A DNA stretch of 7,463 nucleotides from Deltaproteobacteria bacterium (GTDB taxonomy: Bacteria > Desulfobacterota > Desulfobacteria > Desulfobacterales > UBA11574). The notes under the pieces were generated by a model. That model was not told where the DNA came from. It was given only the letters and a program-made list of their open reading frames with translations, and made no database searches. How positions within the stretch are numbered: the first letter of the stretch is position 1; every line of letters starts with the position of its first letter. The stretch is taken from NCBI GenBank assembly GCA_019313025.1, contig JAFDCA010000510.1, forward strand, positions 1 through 7,463. The letters are read 5' to 3'. The position numbers and the translations under genes were made by a program. Of this stretch, positions 6,539 through 7,463 are shown in pieces.

Positions 6539-7138
6539 TTATTCAGGAAAGGTCGCCTCAAACGTCACTACTTTGTTCAACCCGTCTGCCTGAAAAACGG
6601 CAGAACCACCCTTGACATGAATCGGAATCGAATATTCTGGAATTTCCGTCCACCATTTTTCGAGTTGATCCCAGGCGTTGGTTCCTTTTTCTTTTAGTTT
6701 AAAACCGCCGGTAACCAAAAGGCTCAAAAGAGACTGTCTTACATCAAAGTGAGCATACACTCTCAATTGATTAGTTTTTCCTGCAGGAATCCACATGATA
6801 TCCGTAGAGCCGACGGTATTCAGATCAAACTCTTCAAAAGCGATGGTAAACTTTAGGTTTTCCATCTTTACCGGGTATTCATTTGGATTTTCGATATTAA
6901 AGATAAACGCCAGTTCAAGTGGTGCACCAACGTTGTCCGGCTTTCCCTTGGTGGGTTCGACTTTATTGGAAAAATACCAATATCCAAAAGCATGGGCAAC
7001 TTCCATAGAATCGAGTGTCACCACCGGAGCTTTAAAATTCTGCTGCGTGGGTGCCACCGGCATCCCGGCACACCCCGCCAACATGGCAACAGCGACGAAA
7101 ATACTTAAACATGTAAGTATAATTGATCTATTATGCAT
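6539..7138 (-). CDS. LEA14/WHy-domain lipoprotein
   Basis: The product has 199 residues. ATG at 7138 is preceded by a strong GGGAGGA ribosome binding site (about 7145-7151). Residues 1-22 are a lipoprotein signal peptide ending at LAGC (Cys23), with Ala at +2. The mature part has a beta-rich domain at about 70-140 with IENPNEYPV (82-90) followed by a hydrophobic strand, then TDIMWIPAGKTNQL, the layout of the water stress and hypersensitive response (WHy)/LEA type 2 fold. A second beta-rich stretch closes the protein (IPIHVKGG and VVTFEATF). The fold is immunoglobulin-like, and bacterial members are periplasmic or outer-membrane proteins mostly without a defined biochemical role. The gene starts 29 bases after livF ends and precedes the ligase by 110 bases, so it probably belongs to the transport operon. 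A link to substrate capture or envelope protection is inference only. Confidence 0.82.
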   Translation of the reverse strand: MHNRSIILTCLSIFVAVAMLAGCAGMPVAPTQQNFKAPVVTLDSMEVAHAFGYWYFSNKVEPTKGKPDNVGAPLELAFIFNIENPNEYPVKMENLKFTIAFEEFDLNTVGSTDIMWIPAGKTNQLRVYAHFDVRQSLLSLLVTGGFKLKEKGTNAWDQLEKWWTEIPEYSIPIHVKGGSAVFQADGLNKVVTFEATFPE

Positions 7139-7167
7139 TTTATTCCTCCCTTATTCTATATAAAGGG

Positions 7168-7463
7168 TTAGGTAAGCCATCGTTTTCTTCGTTTATAGTG
7201 TTTAACATCCCGAAAACTCTTGCGGCCTCCAACGTCCGTCACGCCAAGATAGAAGTCTTTGATATCGGGATTCTCTCGGAGCTTTTCGGCTGTGTCGTTC
7301 ATGACAATGCGACCGTTCTCCATCACATAGGCATAGGGTGCAACATTAAGGGCAAGTTTGGCATTTTGTGCCACCAGCAGGATCGATATCTTCTCCTCCT
7401 GGTTAAGCTTTGTAATAATATTGAAGATTTCATGGATAAGAAGCGGTGCCAGACCCATGGAAG
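7168..7463 (-). CDS. livF: LivF-type branched-chain amino acid ABC ATPase, 5' partial
   Basis: Only the C-terminal 98 or so residues are present; the frame runs off the window end at 7463. The visible start, S-MGLAPLL, is the D-loop just after Walker B (normally LDEPSMGLAP), so the ATG at 7458 is internal. Downstream are ISILLVAQNAKLAL (switch region), YVMENGRIV and DFYLG, which match the C-terminal third of LivF, the ATPase that powers high-affinity uptake of branched-chain amino acids or related organic acids together with LivG, LivH, LivM and a binding protein. The switch segment reads V-A-Q-N where LivF usually has V-E-Q-N. A C-terminal extension of about 22 residues ends in KHYKRRKRWLT, a basic tail I associate with deltaproteobacterial LivF proteins. 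The gene lies 29 bases upstream of the LEA lipoprotein gene. LivG and the permease genes are presumably beyond the window. Confidence 0.9.
   Translation of the reverse strand, partial: SMGLAPLLIHEIFNIITKLNQEEKISILLVAQNAKLALNVAPYAYVMENGRIVMNDTAEKLRENPDIKDFYLGVTDVGGRKSFRDVKHYKRRKRWLT

Overview
The window looks like chromosomal DNA from a Gram-negative anaerobe, most likely a sulfate-reducing deltaproteobacterium (Desulfobacterota, Desulfobacterales-like). The reasons are two SPase II lipoproteins, a LivF-type ABC subunit with the basic YKRRKRW-type tail I associate with that group, and an acyl-CoA ligase whose KELIKPGGENVYP-type motif I also associate with it. Taxonomy is inferred from family resemblance, not from a marker gene.

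Layout. Bases 1-2675 carry three plus-strand genes: the C-terminal part of a membrane protein with a spermidine-synthase-like domain (1-1640, cut by the window start); a small membrane-anchored J-domain protein with an N-terminal DUF1232/YkvA-like segment (1727-2176); and a 158-residue DUF1285-like protein (2199-2675). The last two are 22 bases apart, so they probably share an mRNA. A good sigma-70-type promoter lies before the J-domain gene, followed by a perfect palindrome that touches its ribosome binding site. Bases 2676-3192 form an AT-rich gap between convergent genes with no convincing gene or terminator.

Bases 3193-7463 carry four minus-strand genes, read from right to left: the C-terminal end of LivF (cut by the window end), a LEA14/WHy-type lipoprotein, an AMP-forming acyl-CoA ligase, and a two-HKD phospholipase D/cardiolipin synthase-like lipoprotein. 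LivF, the LEA lipoprotein and the ligase are spaced as one transcription unit, which suggests uptake of a branched-chain amino acid or other organic acid coupled to CoA activation. A composite direct and inverted repeat sits between the LEA lipoprotein and the ligase. The phospholipase D gene has its own likely promoter very close to its start codon, so it may be expressed independently.

No RNA gene, CRISPR array, transposase or phage gene was recognised. The least ordinary points are the motif departures in the acyl-CoA ligase and the spermidine-synthase-like protein, the DUF1232-J fusion, the repeat at 6444-6521 and the palindrome at 1700-1714. I see no clearly new defence or metabolic system.
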